This document shows, piece by piece, positions 17,712 through 25,586 of a DNA stretch of 39,457 nucleotides (position 1 is the stretch's first letter; each line of letters starts with the position of its first letter). The notes under the pieces were generated by a model. That model saw nothing but the letters and a program-made list of their open reading frames with translations, was not told where the DNA came from and ran no database searches. Both the position numbers and the translations under genes were made by a program. Source of the DNA: a virus; the IMG/VR virus record IMGVR_UViG_3300017917_003502, positions 1-39,457 of that record. One strand, 5' to 3'.

Positions 17712-18695
17712 ATGGCAAGTTTAAAAAGTCTTATACCAACAAAAAACAATAACTTTCCACAAGTTACAGAGACCAATATTGAGTCTGGACAAATTTACAT
17801 GTATCAGAGTGGTCCTAACTTTGATGCTTTCTATCACGGTATCTGTTTTAAACCTTGCAGATCAGGCACAGCCATAGTAGAAATTTGGGGTGCTGGTGGT
17901 TCATCAGCACAGATGTGTTGCTGTGGATTTGGTACTCCAGGCAATCCAGGAGCTTATTCAAGAAGAACTGTGTCATTAACTTGTTGCGGATACATCTGTG
18001 GCCAGATAGGTATGGCCTGCAACAACTCTTCAGCACTGTGTTTCAGAGGTTGTTCAGATCCCACAGGTGTAACTTACTATCCCAATGGAACAGCCACTGG
18101 TCAAGGATGTATGTGTGCTCAAGGTGGTAGAGGTGGAATTTCTTATTGCAGCACAGGTACCAATGCTTACTGTTGTTTTGTGGCAGGTGGATTTTATCAC
18201 ACTTTGGGTGTGAATGGTAACTGCGGAATTATTTGTAACAAATGTTGTTCAGGTGGATGGTGTGCTCAAGCATACGGTGGAACAATCAACTGTGCAGGTG
18301 GATTCAGTTGTGTGAGTTTTTTAGGAGATTCAGGATCATCTTGTCCTTGTTCAACGCATTTTCACATGCAAGGTCCTCCAGGATATTTTTCCAAATGTGG
18401 TGTGGTCGCCAGCTTCAATCATGATGACAGTAATGGTTTTGCCAACTGGTCAGGTCAAGGCCGAGGTCAGTATGTGAATGCATTGGCAGCAGCCAGTAGA
18501 TGGCCACAGATGGGAATTCAATTTGCCACTTGTTGGGGATTTTCAGGCAACTGCGGATGTTATGAAAATGAAGGTTGTCAAATGTTATATCCACCAGGAT
18601 TTCCAGCACCAGGACCACATCCATGTCCAGGAGTGAGAGATCATGCCAGCAGAGGTGGTAACGGAGCAATCAGAATCAAATGGATACAGGATTAA
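17712..18695 (+). CDS. Cys/Gly-rich tail-fibre-like protein 1 (327 aa)
   Basis: 327 residues with 31 cysteines by my count, about one in ten. The frame is set by the EIWGAGGS motif, which resembles the glycine-rich domain of phage fibres and adhesins, but many places where glycine would be expected hold cysteine (MCCCGFG, GCMCAQGG, YCCF, NCGIIC, CPC, NCGCYE.EGC). It ends PCPGVRDHASRGGNGAIRIK. No signal peptide or membrane segment was seen. No strong ribosome site precedes the ATG; GAAAG is the best candidate. Likely a virion adhesin or tip in which Cys forms disulfides or binds metal; neither can be shown from sequence. First of three tandem paralogues. Confidence 0.75.
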   Translation: MASLKSLIPTKNNNFPQVTETNIESGQIYMYQSGPNFDAFYHGICFKPCRSGTAIVEIWGAGGSSAQMCCCGFGTPGNPGAYSRRTVSLTCCGYICGQIGMACNNSSALCFRGCSDPTGVTYYPNGTATGQGCMCAQGGRGGISYCSTGTNAYCCFVAGGFYHTLGVNGNCGIICNKCCSGGWCAQAYGGTINCAGGFSCVSFLGDSGSSCPCSTHFHMQGPPGYFSKCGVVASFNHDDSNGFANWSGQGRGQYVNALAAASRWPQMGIQFATCWGFSGNCGCYENEGCQMLYPPGFPAPGPHPCPGVRDHASRGGNGAIRIKWIQD

Positions 18696-18698
18696 AAT

Positions 18699-19697
18699 AT
18701 GCCAACACTTAGATCAGTATTAGAAACAAGATTAGATTTTCAATTGTCAGGATTAGAACAAAATCTTGAAGAAGGACGTATTTGGGTATACAATCCAGGC
18801 ACTGGAGTTGGAACCAACTTCTGTTGCGGAGTTTGTTGGAGATCACCAGGCACAGGCACAGCAGTGATTGAAATTTGGGGTGCTGGTGGATCTGGAGCAA
18901 AAATGTGCTGTTGTGGATACGGATTACCAGGCAATCCAGGAGCTTATTCAAGCAAAACAGTTTCAGTCACAGTGGGTTGTTGTATCAGAGGCAACGTGGG
19001 ACTATCCTGCGGTAACTCAGACGATTTATGTTACAGAGGCAGATCAGAAAGCACAGGAATCTGTTGGCAAGGCAATGGTACCACAGGTTGTATGTGTGCT
19101 GAAGGAGGTCAAGGCGGATTCAGTTATTGTTCAACCACACCTTCTGCTTACTGTTGTTTTTTAGCCAATGGTTTTTGTACCACCAGATGTGCTGGCGACA
19201 ACTGCGGTATAGTGTGCAATTACAGAGGACCAGGTTGTGCCATTCACCAAGCTCAAGCGTTTGGTGGAGACTGCAACATAGCTGGAGGATTCAGCTGTGT
19301 GAGTTTCTTTGGTTGCCTCCCAAGTTGTCCTTGTGCATTCTGGTATCACATGAGAACTCCACCCAAACAATATGCAGATTGTGGAGCATGGATCACTTAT
19401 ACCAATGACACAGACAATGGAGCTTACAACTGGAGCGGTGGATCAGTTTATGGATATATTCATACTTTGGGATTGGCCAGTAGAAATCCCACACACGGCG
19501 GACACTACAGTGCTTGTTGGACTGGAAACAGATATTGCGGATGTTACAACATGAACGGATGTTTGACATTTGTGCCACCAGCTCATGGTGGACCACCTCC
19601 GCATCCATGTCCGGATGTGAGAGATCATGCTTATCGTGGAGGTCACGGTATCATAAGGATTAAATACACAGGAACAGGAATATTGGGGTTAAACTAA
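18699..19697 (+). CDS. Cys/Gly-rich tail-fibre-like protein 2 (332 aa)
   Basis: 332 residues, 32 cysteines. It keeps the same cysteine grid as its neighbours: KMCCCGYGLPGN, TTGCMCAEGG, YCCF, DNCGIVCN, SCPC, YCGCYNMNGC, and the ending CPDVRDH..RGG.G.IRIK. Sequence between the cysteines differs much more, so the scaffold is conserved while loops vary. The gap from the preceding gene is 3 bases, and its AGGA (18688-18691) lies within that gene's last codons, so translation is probably coupled. Function as for the first copy: probable host-contact virion protein. Confidence 0.75.
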   Translation: MPTLRSVLETRLDFQLSGLEQNLEEGRIWVYNPGTGVGTNFCCGVCWRSPGTGTAVIEIWGAGGSGAKMCCCGYGLPGNPGAYSSKTVSVTVGCCIRGNVGLSCGNSDDLCYRGRSESTGICWQGNGTTGCMCAEGGQGGFSYCSTTPSAYCCFLANGFCTTRCAGDNCGIVCNYRGPGCAIHQAQAFGGDCNIAGGFSCVSFFGCLPSCPCAFWYHMRTPPKQYADCGAWITYTNDTDNGAYNWSGGSVYGYIHTLGLASRNPTHGGHYSACWTGNRYCGCYNMNGCLTFVPPAHGGPPPHPCPDVRDHAYRGGHGIIRIKYTGTGILGLN

Positions 19698-20659
19698 TGC
19701 CAGGATTAAAAAGTATATTAAGCAGCAAAGTGACCTATGAGATCACTGAGAATAATTTAGAACAAGGCGTGATTTACGCTTTTAGCCCAGGAACATTTTA
19801 CACTCAATTCTGTAATGGTTTCTGTTGGAAACCACCTGCCAATGGTTGTGCCATCATAGAAATATGGGGTGCAGGAGGTCCAGGTGCTCGTATGTGTTGT
19901 TGCGGTTCAGGACTGCCAGGCAATGCTGGAGGATATTCTAGAAAATCTATCAGTGTGACCACAGCCAACTTTGTGTGTGGTTGTGTGGGATTCCCTCCTT
20001 ATTCTCACAGTTTATGTTTTCAAGGTTGCGGTGATCCCAGCACAGTGTGTTGGACCAGCAGTACTTCTAATGGATGTATGTGTGCTAGAGGCGGCAAAGG
20101 TGGTATATCTATGTGCAGTACCGGCACCAGCATGTTCTGTTGCTTTGTTAACCAAGGATTTTGTTACTTTGGACCTATCAATGACAACTGCGGTATAATT
20201 TGTAATCATTGTTCAGGCGCTTGGGAAGCATTGGCCTATGGAGGAGACATCAACTGTTGCGGTATTATTGGATGCTCTTCATTCTTGGGCTGTCAACCCA
20301 CATGTCCATGTCAATTCTATCATCATGCTCCACTGCCTGCTTATATGTTTTCAGAAAGAGGTTCAAGAGTCACATTCAACACCACTGACGGTGGAATACA
20401 CACATCAGGCATGTCAGGATCGCAATTGCCTCCATATTTTTCAGCATTGGCTGGGATGAACAAACAACCTATCAGAGGTTCATTCAACAGTTATTGTTGG
20501 AGATCAGACAGAAGCTGCGGATGTTATGAAATGCAAGGATGTTCACCATTCTTACCCATTGGTGCTGGCGGATTACCTCCACAAGCATGTCCAGATGTGA
20601 GAGATCACGGAATCAGAGGCGGTTGGGGTGGCATGCGTATCAGATTTATAGCAAGTTAA
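19697..20659 (+). CDS. Cys/Gly-rich tail-fibre-like protein 3 (320 aa)
   Basis: 320 residues, 31 cysteines. The ATG overlaps the previous stop by one base (TAATG). It has the shared blocks IIEIWGAGGPGARMCCCGSG, NGCMCARGGKGG, FCCF, DNCGIICN, TCPC, SCGCYEMQGC and CPDVRDHGIRGGWGGMRI. Variable stretches sit between residues about 225-280, where the three copies align poorly. It is the last gene of the trio; a late-promoter-like octamer follows for the next gene. Role inferred as a virion surface protein. Confidence 0.75.
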   Translation: MPGLKSILSSKVTYEITENNLEQGVIYAFSPGTFYTQFCNGFCWKPPANGCAIIEIWGAGGPGARMCCCGSGLPGNAGGYSRKSISVTTANFVCGCVGFPPYSHSLCFQGCGDPSTVCWTSSTSNGCMCARGGKGGISMCSTGTSMFCCFVNQGFCYFGPINDNCGIICNHCSGAWEALAYGGDINCCGIIGCSSFLGCQPTCPCQFYHHAPLPAYMFSERGSRVTFNTTDGGIHTSGMSGSQLPPYFSALAGMNKQPIRGSFNSYCWRSDRSCGCYEMQGCSPFLPIGAGGLPPQACPDVRDHGIRGGWGGMRIRFIAS

Positions 20660-20670
20660 TAAAATATTAT

Positions 20671-20687
20671 GATAAATATACTAAATA
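20671..20687 (+). promoter_or_regulatory. Two overlapping-type late promoter octamers
   Basis: GATAAATA (20671-20678) and ACTAAATA (20680-20687) lie in tandem before the gene at 20707, followed by a GAGGAA ribosome site (20693-20698). Confidence 0.6.
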
Positions 20688-20706
20688 GCATTGAGGAACA
20701 AAAAAT

Positions 20707-21363
20707 ATGATAACCAAAAATTTTAATATTGTATTGGCAGATGAACCCTACGTGGATACCACTGCATTGAACAAAACACATCCGGCCACTTACACTGGAC
20801 CAAAATACATCAAAGTACAGATTGATACTGCAACTGGTTATGCTGAAAAAGTGGTGTTTGGCACAGATGATCTCAATGAGATGACCTCTTTTGAAGGTTA
20901 TGCCAAAGAACCAGGAAAAACATACACAGTGATAGACGGCACAGTGAACCCATTTGAAGCAGCATACATGACAGGCATGTATGACACAGGTGTGGTGGAA
21001 GATTATTCTGAAGATTTGGGCACCGTGGATGATAACGGAGATCCAGAAACTTGGAACTATGTATGGGAAGATAATCGAGGCATGATTGGTCAACAGTACA
21101 TGGGATTGGATTTAAAATTTGTGAGCGGAGCATGGGTTAGACCAAGATTTAGAGTGCATGCTTTAACCAGAGAAAGTTTTTTAGCCAGTTTGAATGTTCA
21201 AATCAATGCAATCACAAATGCTTTGGCCAACAATACAAACTTGACTGATGCCAACAAAGCTAAACTAGAAACTTACAAAACTTGGTTGCAGAATGTTCCT
21301 ACCAAATATGCCAATGTTAAACATTGGAAAATTCCATTCAAACACGAAGTACCACAATACTAA
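20707..21363 (+). CDS. Fibre-associated protein, possible assembly chaperone
   Basis: 218 residues, acidic and aromatic in the first two thirds (YTGPKYIKVQI, GDPETWNYVWEDNRGMIGQQYMG). A helical C-terminal part runs from about residue 158 (SLNVQINAITNALANNTNLTDANKAKLETYKTWL in part), ending in a KHWKIPFKHEVPQY tail. The helical region with its Y/W-containing repeat recalls phage tail-fibre assembly chaperones, but no family-defining motif is complete. It has a strong GAGGAA site 8 bases upstream. It could equally be a structural protein; the assembly role is a weak inference from position after fibre genes. Confidence 0.55.
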   Translation: MITKNFNIVLADEPYVDTTALNKTHPATYTGPKYIKVQIDTATGYAEKVVFGTDDLNEMTSFEGYAKEPGKTYTVIDGTVNPFEAAYMTGMYDTGVVEDYSEDLGTVDDNGDPETWNYVWEDNRGMIGQQYMGLDLKFVSGAWVRPRFRVHALTRESFLASLNVQINAITNALANNTNLTDANKAKLETYKTWLQNVPTKYANVKHWKIPFKHEVPQY

Positions 21364-21400
21364 CAATCAAGAATAATTCATTCAAAAAAAACTGTTGATA

Positions 21401-21427
21401 TATAATACTGTGTGACAGACAGTATTA
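21401..21427 (+). promoter_or_regulatory. TATAAT -10 box overlapping a 9-bp palindrome
   Basis: TATAAT at 21401-21406 overlaps an inverted repeat: TAATACTGT (21403-21411) and ACAGTATTA (21419-21427), spaced by 7 bases. The repeat ends 4 bases before the ATG at 21432 and no Shine-Dalgarno site is present. No convincing -35 hexamer was found. It could be an operator over a host-type promoter, or an RNA hairpin at the start codon. Confidence 0.5.
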
Positions 21428-21431
21428 ATAT

Positions 21432-22373
21432 ATGAATAGATCCAAAGCATTTTTTTTAAACGGCGGCATTGGCAGAATACTCTGTGCTATTCCAGCATTG
21501 GAAAAATATGCTGAAGAATCTGGAGACAAAGATTTTTTGGTAATCTGCGAAGGTGCAGTGGATATCCTAAAAGGTCATCCTATATTGGATCAAAAAACTT
21601 TTGATATTTTTCATAAAAATTTATTTCATTCCAAATTACAATCCAGAGACATTGTCAGTTTAGAACCTTATAGAGTGTGGGAATATTACAATCAAAAGTG
21701 CAATCTATCTCAAGCGTTTGATATTTTAATCAACAACAAAGGAGTTAGAAAATTATCCAAACCCACAGTGATTTTAAGCAAAGAAGAAATTATTCAAGGT
21801 AAAAAAATAATCGATGATATTAAATCAAAAATTAAAAAAGAAAAGACCATTATTTTTCAACCATTTGGCAGAGGCATAGAACACATTGACAATACATTTA
21901 TAGATAAAACAGGTCGCAGTATAGAATACAAAAGCATTAAAAATTTCATAAGAAAATTACAAAAAGAAAATTTTGCTGTAATTTTAATGTCTGAGTTTGG
22001 TTTAGATTTAAAAGATCAAAAATACACTGACGAAGTGGCATTTCCTGAGGGATTAAATCTAAGACAATGGGCTTCAGTGATCAAACACGCTGATCATTTC
22101 TTTGGTTGTGACAGTGTGGGACAACACTTGGCTTATGCCATGGAAACTCCCACCACTGTGGTATTGGGTCCTACATATCCCATCAATACCAGTTATCCTG
22201 ATTGTGAATATTTTAACATAATGGACATGGGTGAAATTGATAGAGAATATGATCCCATAAGGATTACTATGGATGAAAGAATCACTAGAAAAAACGAATT
22301 ACTGATGACTATGAATGAACAAATTGAAGATTTTATTGTGAATGGTATCATGGGAAGAAATAAAAATGACTAA
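21432..22373 (+). CDS. GT9-like glycosyltransferase 1 (313 aa)
   Basis: A GT-B-type enzyme of the glycosyltransferase 9 (LPS heptosyltransferase) kind. The N-terminus has FFLNGGIGRILCAIPALEKYA, the position of the family's nucleotide-binding-loop/LPAL motif. The C-terminal half has ADHFFGCDSVGQHLAYAM....VVLGPTYP, the donor-binding D-S..HLA.A...P.V.LFG pattern. By eye, the catalytic Asp of WaaC-type enzymes (GD in MGDVLHTLPAL) is Arg here. Residues 300-313 overlap the next gene. No Shine-Dalgarno; a palindrome precedes the ATG. Likely transfers a sugar, possibly heptose, to LPS or virion protein. A near-length paralogue lies after the carbamoyltransferase. Confidence 0.75.
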   Translation: MNRSKAFFLNGGIGRILCAIPALEKYAEESGDKDFLVICEGAVDILKGHPILDQKTFDIFHKNLFHSKLQSRDIVSLEPYRVWEYYNQKCNLSQAFDILINNKGVRKLSKPTVILSKEEIIQGKKIIDDIKSKIKKEKTIIFQPFGRGIEHIDNTFIDKTGRSIEYKSIKNFIRKLQKENFAVILMSEFGLDLKDQKYTDEVAFPEGLNLRQWASVIKHADHFFGCDSVGQHLAYAMETPTTVVLGPTYPINTSYPDCEYFNIMDMGEIDREYDPIRITMDERITRKNELLMTMNEQIEDFIVNGIMGRNKND

Positions 22374-24171
22374 AAAACTTTCAGGATACATAGCTGCTAT
22401 CGCTAGAGGACACAATGCAGGAGTGTGTTTATTAAAAGATGGAAAAATTATTTTTTCCATTGAAGAAGAAAGATTAAGCAGGCAAAAATATGATGGCGGG
22501 CCTTTTGCCAGCATGGTAGAAATACTCAAACACACTGATAAGATAGATTATCTAGTGGTTGCTCACACACAAAAACTCAAAGATACTGCAGGCAAAGTGG
22601 ATTTTTCAGGAGATGATGTATATACAGGATTGGCTAGAAAACTAGGATTGATTGATAGACAAGCTGATTCACACAATCATCCTCAGGTGATTGATTTCAG
22701 TCACATACATCACAAATTGCATGCTGCTTGTGCATTTTATCGCAGCGGCTTTGACAGTGCTGTGAGTTTGATAGTGGATGGCGCTGGTACTTTTATTGGA
22801 ATCAACAATAACGTGCAAGGACCTACCACAGTATGGGAAGTGGAATCCATAATTGATTGTGCTTATCCAGCAGATTTTAAATCATTGTACAAACATTACG
22901 GCACCAGAGATCCTGTGCTTGGTGCTGTGTTAAAAAATTTTCCATCAGAGATCACAGACGAAGCCGGCAAGACTCATGAAGCTGTGTTCAGTGATAGAGC
23001 TGGCATTGTGAAAGTTTATGAAGCAGTGACTCAATACTGTGGATTCATGCCCATTGAAGCAGGCAAGACCATGGGATTATTTCCTTATGGCAAACCCAAC
23101 GACAAAATTCCTAAACTGTTTGAAAACAACAGTTTGGTTCCATTGTCCAATAGAAATTTATTTTTACCAACCTATCCTAATGCTGCTTTGGTGAACGCAC
23201 AACTGTTTGAATTTTTAGAAGATCCCATAGACAGTCATTATGATGATGTGACCAAATTACAAAATCGTAGAGATATGGCATACGCTTGTCAGATGGAAAC
23301 ACAAGCACAAGTTTTAAAATTAATTTACAAAGCTGTGGAAATGAGCAAAAAGAAAAAAGTGGTTATATCTGGAGGATATGGCTTAAACTGTGTGGCCAAT
23401 TATTCATATTTGGAACATTTACACAAAGATGGAATAGAATTGTATGTGGAACCAGTGTCCAATGATGCTGGCACAGCTATGGGAGCAGCACTGTTGTTCT
23501 ATCATCAAATATCTGCCAACAAAAATCCTCAAACACAAAATACTCTTTATCTAGGACCAGATAGAAAATACAGCATCAAAGAAATAGAATCTTTGTGTGA
23601 TGATAAATCCATCACATTGAAAGATGCCAACGATATTGAAATCACTGAACTACTGACCAAAAAAAATATTGTGGCTGTGTTCCAAGGCAGATCTGAAAAT
23701 GGTCCAAGAGCTTTGGGAAACAGATCATTATTGTTTGATCCAACTTTTAAAGATGGCAAAGATTTTGTTAACACAGTTAAAAATAGAGAATATTTCAGAC
23801 CTTTTGCTGGAACAATACTCAAAGAACACGTGCATGATTGGTTTGATTTGAGAGGCATGGATGAATCACCACACATGATGTATGCTGTGAACTGTAAAGA
23901 AGGTGTGCATGAAAAAATTCCAGCCATAATTCATGTGGATGGTACTTGCAGAATACAAACAGTTACCAAAGAACAAAATGAAAATTATTACAATTTAATA
24001 AAAACGTTCTACAAAAAAACTGGTATCCCAATAATTTTTAATACTTCCTTCAATCTTGGTGGTGAACCTTTGGTAGAAACTTTAGAAGATGCTGTGCGAA
24101 CTCTTAAAAATTCTAAAATAGAATATCTTTATCTACCCGAATACAAAAAATTAATACACGTTCCTAATTAA
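22366..24171 (+). CDS. NodU/CmcH-family O-carbamoyltransferase (601 aa)
   Basis: Transfers the carbamoyl group from carbamoyl phosphate, with ATP, to a hydroxyl group of a sugar or antibiotic. Visible domains: an N-terminal Kae1-like domain (GHNAG, EEERLSRQK, a HHKLHAA metal-binding His pair, SLIVDGAGT), then VISGGYGLNCVANY and PVSNDAGTAMGAALL, and a C-terminal YrdC/TobZ-like domain (FQGRSENGPRALGNRSLL, REYFRPFAG, HVDGTCRIQTV, IIFNTSFNLGGEPLV). All core motifs are intact. An ATG at 22342 is possible, but 22366 has GGAAG 8 bases upstream and puts the start, MTKKLSGY, at the family N-terminus, overlapping the previous gene by 8 bases. Its place between two GT9-like genes suggests that it carbamoylates the sugar they handle. 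Confidence 0.88.
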   Translation: MTKKLSGYIAAIARGHNAGVCLLKDGKIIFSIEEERLSRQKYDGGPFASMVEILKHTDKIDYLVVAHTQKLKDTAGKVDFSGDDVYTGLARKLGLIDRQADSHNHPQVIDFSHIHHKLHAACAFYRSGFDSAVSLIVDGAGTFIGINNNVQGPTTVWEVESIIDCAYPADFKSLYKHYGTRDPVLGAVLKNFPSEITDEAGKTHEAVFSDRAGIVKVYEAVTQYCGFMPIEAGKTMGLFPYGKPNDKIPKLFENNSLVPLSNRNLFLPTYPNAALVNAQLFEFLEDPIDSHYDDVTKLQNRRDMAYACQMETQAQVLKLIYKAVEMSKKKKVVISGGYGLNCVANYSYLEHLHKDGIELYVEPVSNDAGTAMGAALLFYHQISANKNPQTQNTLYLGPDRKYSIKEIESLCDDKSITLKDANDIEITELLTKKNIVAVFQGRSENGPRALGNRSLLFDPTFKDGKDFVNTVKNREYFRPFAGTILKEHVHDWFDLRGMDESPHMMYAVNCKEGVHEKIPAIIHVDGTCRIQTVTKEQNENYYNLIKTFYKKTGIPIIFNTSFNLGGEPLVETLEDAVRTLKNSKIEYLYLPEYKKLIHVPN

Positions 24172-24172
24172 T

Positions 24173-25123
24173 ATGAACAAAGCATTTTTTATCAACGGTG
24201 GGGCAGGAAGAACGCTGTGTTCTGTGCCAGCACTGGAAAATTACGCCAATGATAATCCCAATGATGATTTTATCATTGTGTGTGAAGGCGGCACTGATTT
24301 TTACAAAGGTCATCCTAAACTACACTTTAGAGCTTATGATGTTTGGCATAAAAATTTATTCAATGAATACTTAAAAGATAGACAGTTGGTAACTCCTGAA
24401 CCATACAGAGTATGGGAATATTACAATCAAAAATGTAATATTGCTCAAGCATATGATATAGAAATCAATAACAAAGGCTTGCGTACTTTGGAAAAACCTA
24501 AAATTTATCTTTCCAAAGAAGAACTCATAATGGCAAGACAGATGATAAAAGAAATCAAAGAAACCACCAAAAAAGAAAAACTGGTTGTGTTTCAACCTTT
24601 TGGAAGAGTATCTAAAAAAGACAATGATAGTTTTGTGGATGTGAGCGGTAGAAGTTTTGAATTAGAAAATATTATGAATTTAATCAGACAGTTGGGCAAA
24701 CAACATGCTGTGATGTTGATGTCAGAATTTCCCATAGATCTCAACAAACATCAGATAAATTTTCCAGTGGCAGTGCCTCAAAACATACATATAAGAATAT
24801 GGTCTGCTGTGATCAAAATGTGTGATCATTTTTTAGGTTGTGATAGTTTGGGACAACATCTGGCCAATGCCTTTGACAAAACAGCCACAGTGGTGTTTGG
24901 TTCCACTTTTCCCATGAATGTTTCTTATCCAGACAATAATAAATTTGATATCATTGACATGAACAAAGACAGCAGAATCTACAGTCCCATTCGTATCACC
25001 ATGGATGAATATGCTGACAGAGCCAATGAAGACGCTATGAAAATGGAAAAAGATGTGGAGAATAGAATTGTGCAGAGTGTGAACAGCATGATCAAAAACG
25101 GCTACAAAAAGAATAAAAAATAA
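24173..25123 (+). CDS. GT9-like glycosyltransferase 2 (316 aa)
   Basis: A full-length paralogue of the product at 21432: NGGAGRTLCSVPALENYA, EPYRVWEYYNQKCNIAQAY, VVFQPFGR, CDHFLGCDSLGQHLANAF and RITMDE all align. Here too the expected catalytic Asp position is Arg. It begins 1 base after the carbamoyltransferase stop without a Shine-Dalgarno site, so it is probably translated by coupling. Conserved blocks outside the GT9 core (Y.VWEYYNQKC, I.NKGLR/VRKL) mark a common subfamily. Donor and acceptor are unknown; heptose is the leading inference from hldE/hldD in the same genome. Confidence 0.75.
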   Translation: MNKAFFINGGAGRTLCSVPALENYANDNPNDDFIIVCEGGTDFYKGHPKLHFRAYDVWHKNLFNEYLKDRQLVTPEPYRVWEYYNQKCNIAQAYDIEINNKGLRTLEKPKIYLSKEELIMARQMIKEIKETTKKEKLVVFQPFGRVSKKDNDSFVDVSGRSFELENIMNLIRQLGKQHAVMLMSEFPIDLNKHQINFPVAVPQNIHIRIWSAVIKMCDHFLGCDSLGQHLANAFDKTATVVFGSTFPMNVSYPDNNKFDIIDMNKDSRIYSPIRITMDEYADRANEDAMKMEKDVENRIVQSVNSMIKNGYKKNKK

Positions 25124-25125
25124 CA

Positions 25126-25133
25126 GGTAAATA
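25126..25133 (+). promoter_or_regulatory. Candidate late promoter octamer abutting the start codon
   Basis: GGTAAATA ends 5 bases before the ATG at 25139, with no ribosome site between. A T4-type start point would fall at about the ATG itself. Confidence 0.45.
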
Positions 25134-25138
25134 CACGC

Positions 25139-25543
25139 ATGTTCGACGTGAATCAATTGTTTGGTAAAGGTGTTAAAAATACCCTACTTTTAAAAAATGG
25201 GTTAAATTTTTCTGTGGGATCACAGTTCACTGTGATTCAAACCAACACCTTGATTGATAGATGGCAGTTCACTTCAATTTCAGCTGCTGAATACACTATT
25301 TTTGTTGACTTCGACACTGACAACAAAGAAATTTTAAGATGTTTGTTGGTGGGTGGTCCTAGTTTGGCCACAGTGACCATATACGGCAGAGCCAATCTAG
25401 GCAATCCTTTGGTGGATTTATCTGCTGTTGTTAATGATTCTTATATTGATTTCAAAGCATCTGTGTCTTCTTCCACATATCAAAATTCAAAATTAACTTT
25501 TCAAGCCACTTATTTTGAATCTATAAATCCTGTCACTCGCTAA
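25139..25543 (+). CDS. Small structural protein, 134 aa
   Basis: MFDVNQLFGKGVKN opens a beta-rich protein with alternating hydrophobic residues (YTIFVDFDTDNKEILRCLLVGG, ATVTIYGRANLGN). No domain or active site recognised. It begins the second structural block after the glycan cassette. A late octamer sits 6 bases from the ATG, while the only ribosome-site candidate (ACAGG) is 11 bases away. Structural role inferred from neighbours. Confidence 0.65.
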   Translation: MFDVNQLFGKGVKNTLLLKNGLNFSVGSQFTVIQTNTLIDRWQFTSISAAEYTIFVDFDTDNKEILRCLLVGGPSLATVTIYGRANLGNPLVDLSAVVNDSYIDFKASVSSSTYQNSKLTFQATYFESINPVTR

Positions 25544-25560
25544 ATTAATACCATAGCACA

Positions 25561-25568
25561 GATAAATA
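25561..25568 (+). promoter_or_regulatory. Candidate T4-type late promoter octamer
   Basis: GATAAATA, followed by a GAGGG ribosome site (25579-25583) 3 bases before the ATG at 25587. Confidence 0.6.
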
Positions 25569-25586
25569 CACTAGAATTGAGGGTAT

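Noticed and set aside
22342-22365. Earlier ATG for the carbamoyltransferase
   Set aside because: The eight extra residues are not family-like, and the ATG at 22366 has GGAAG 8 bases upstream.
25219-25236. Inverted repeat ATCACAG-TTCA-CTGTGAT
   Set aside because: It lies inside the 134-residue coding region and has no T-run after it; 7-bp arms are likely by chance over this much sequence.
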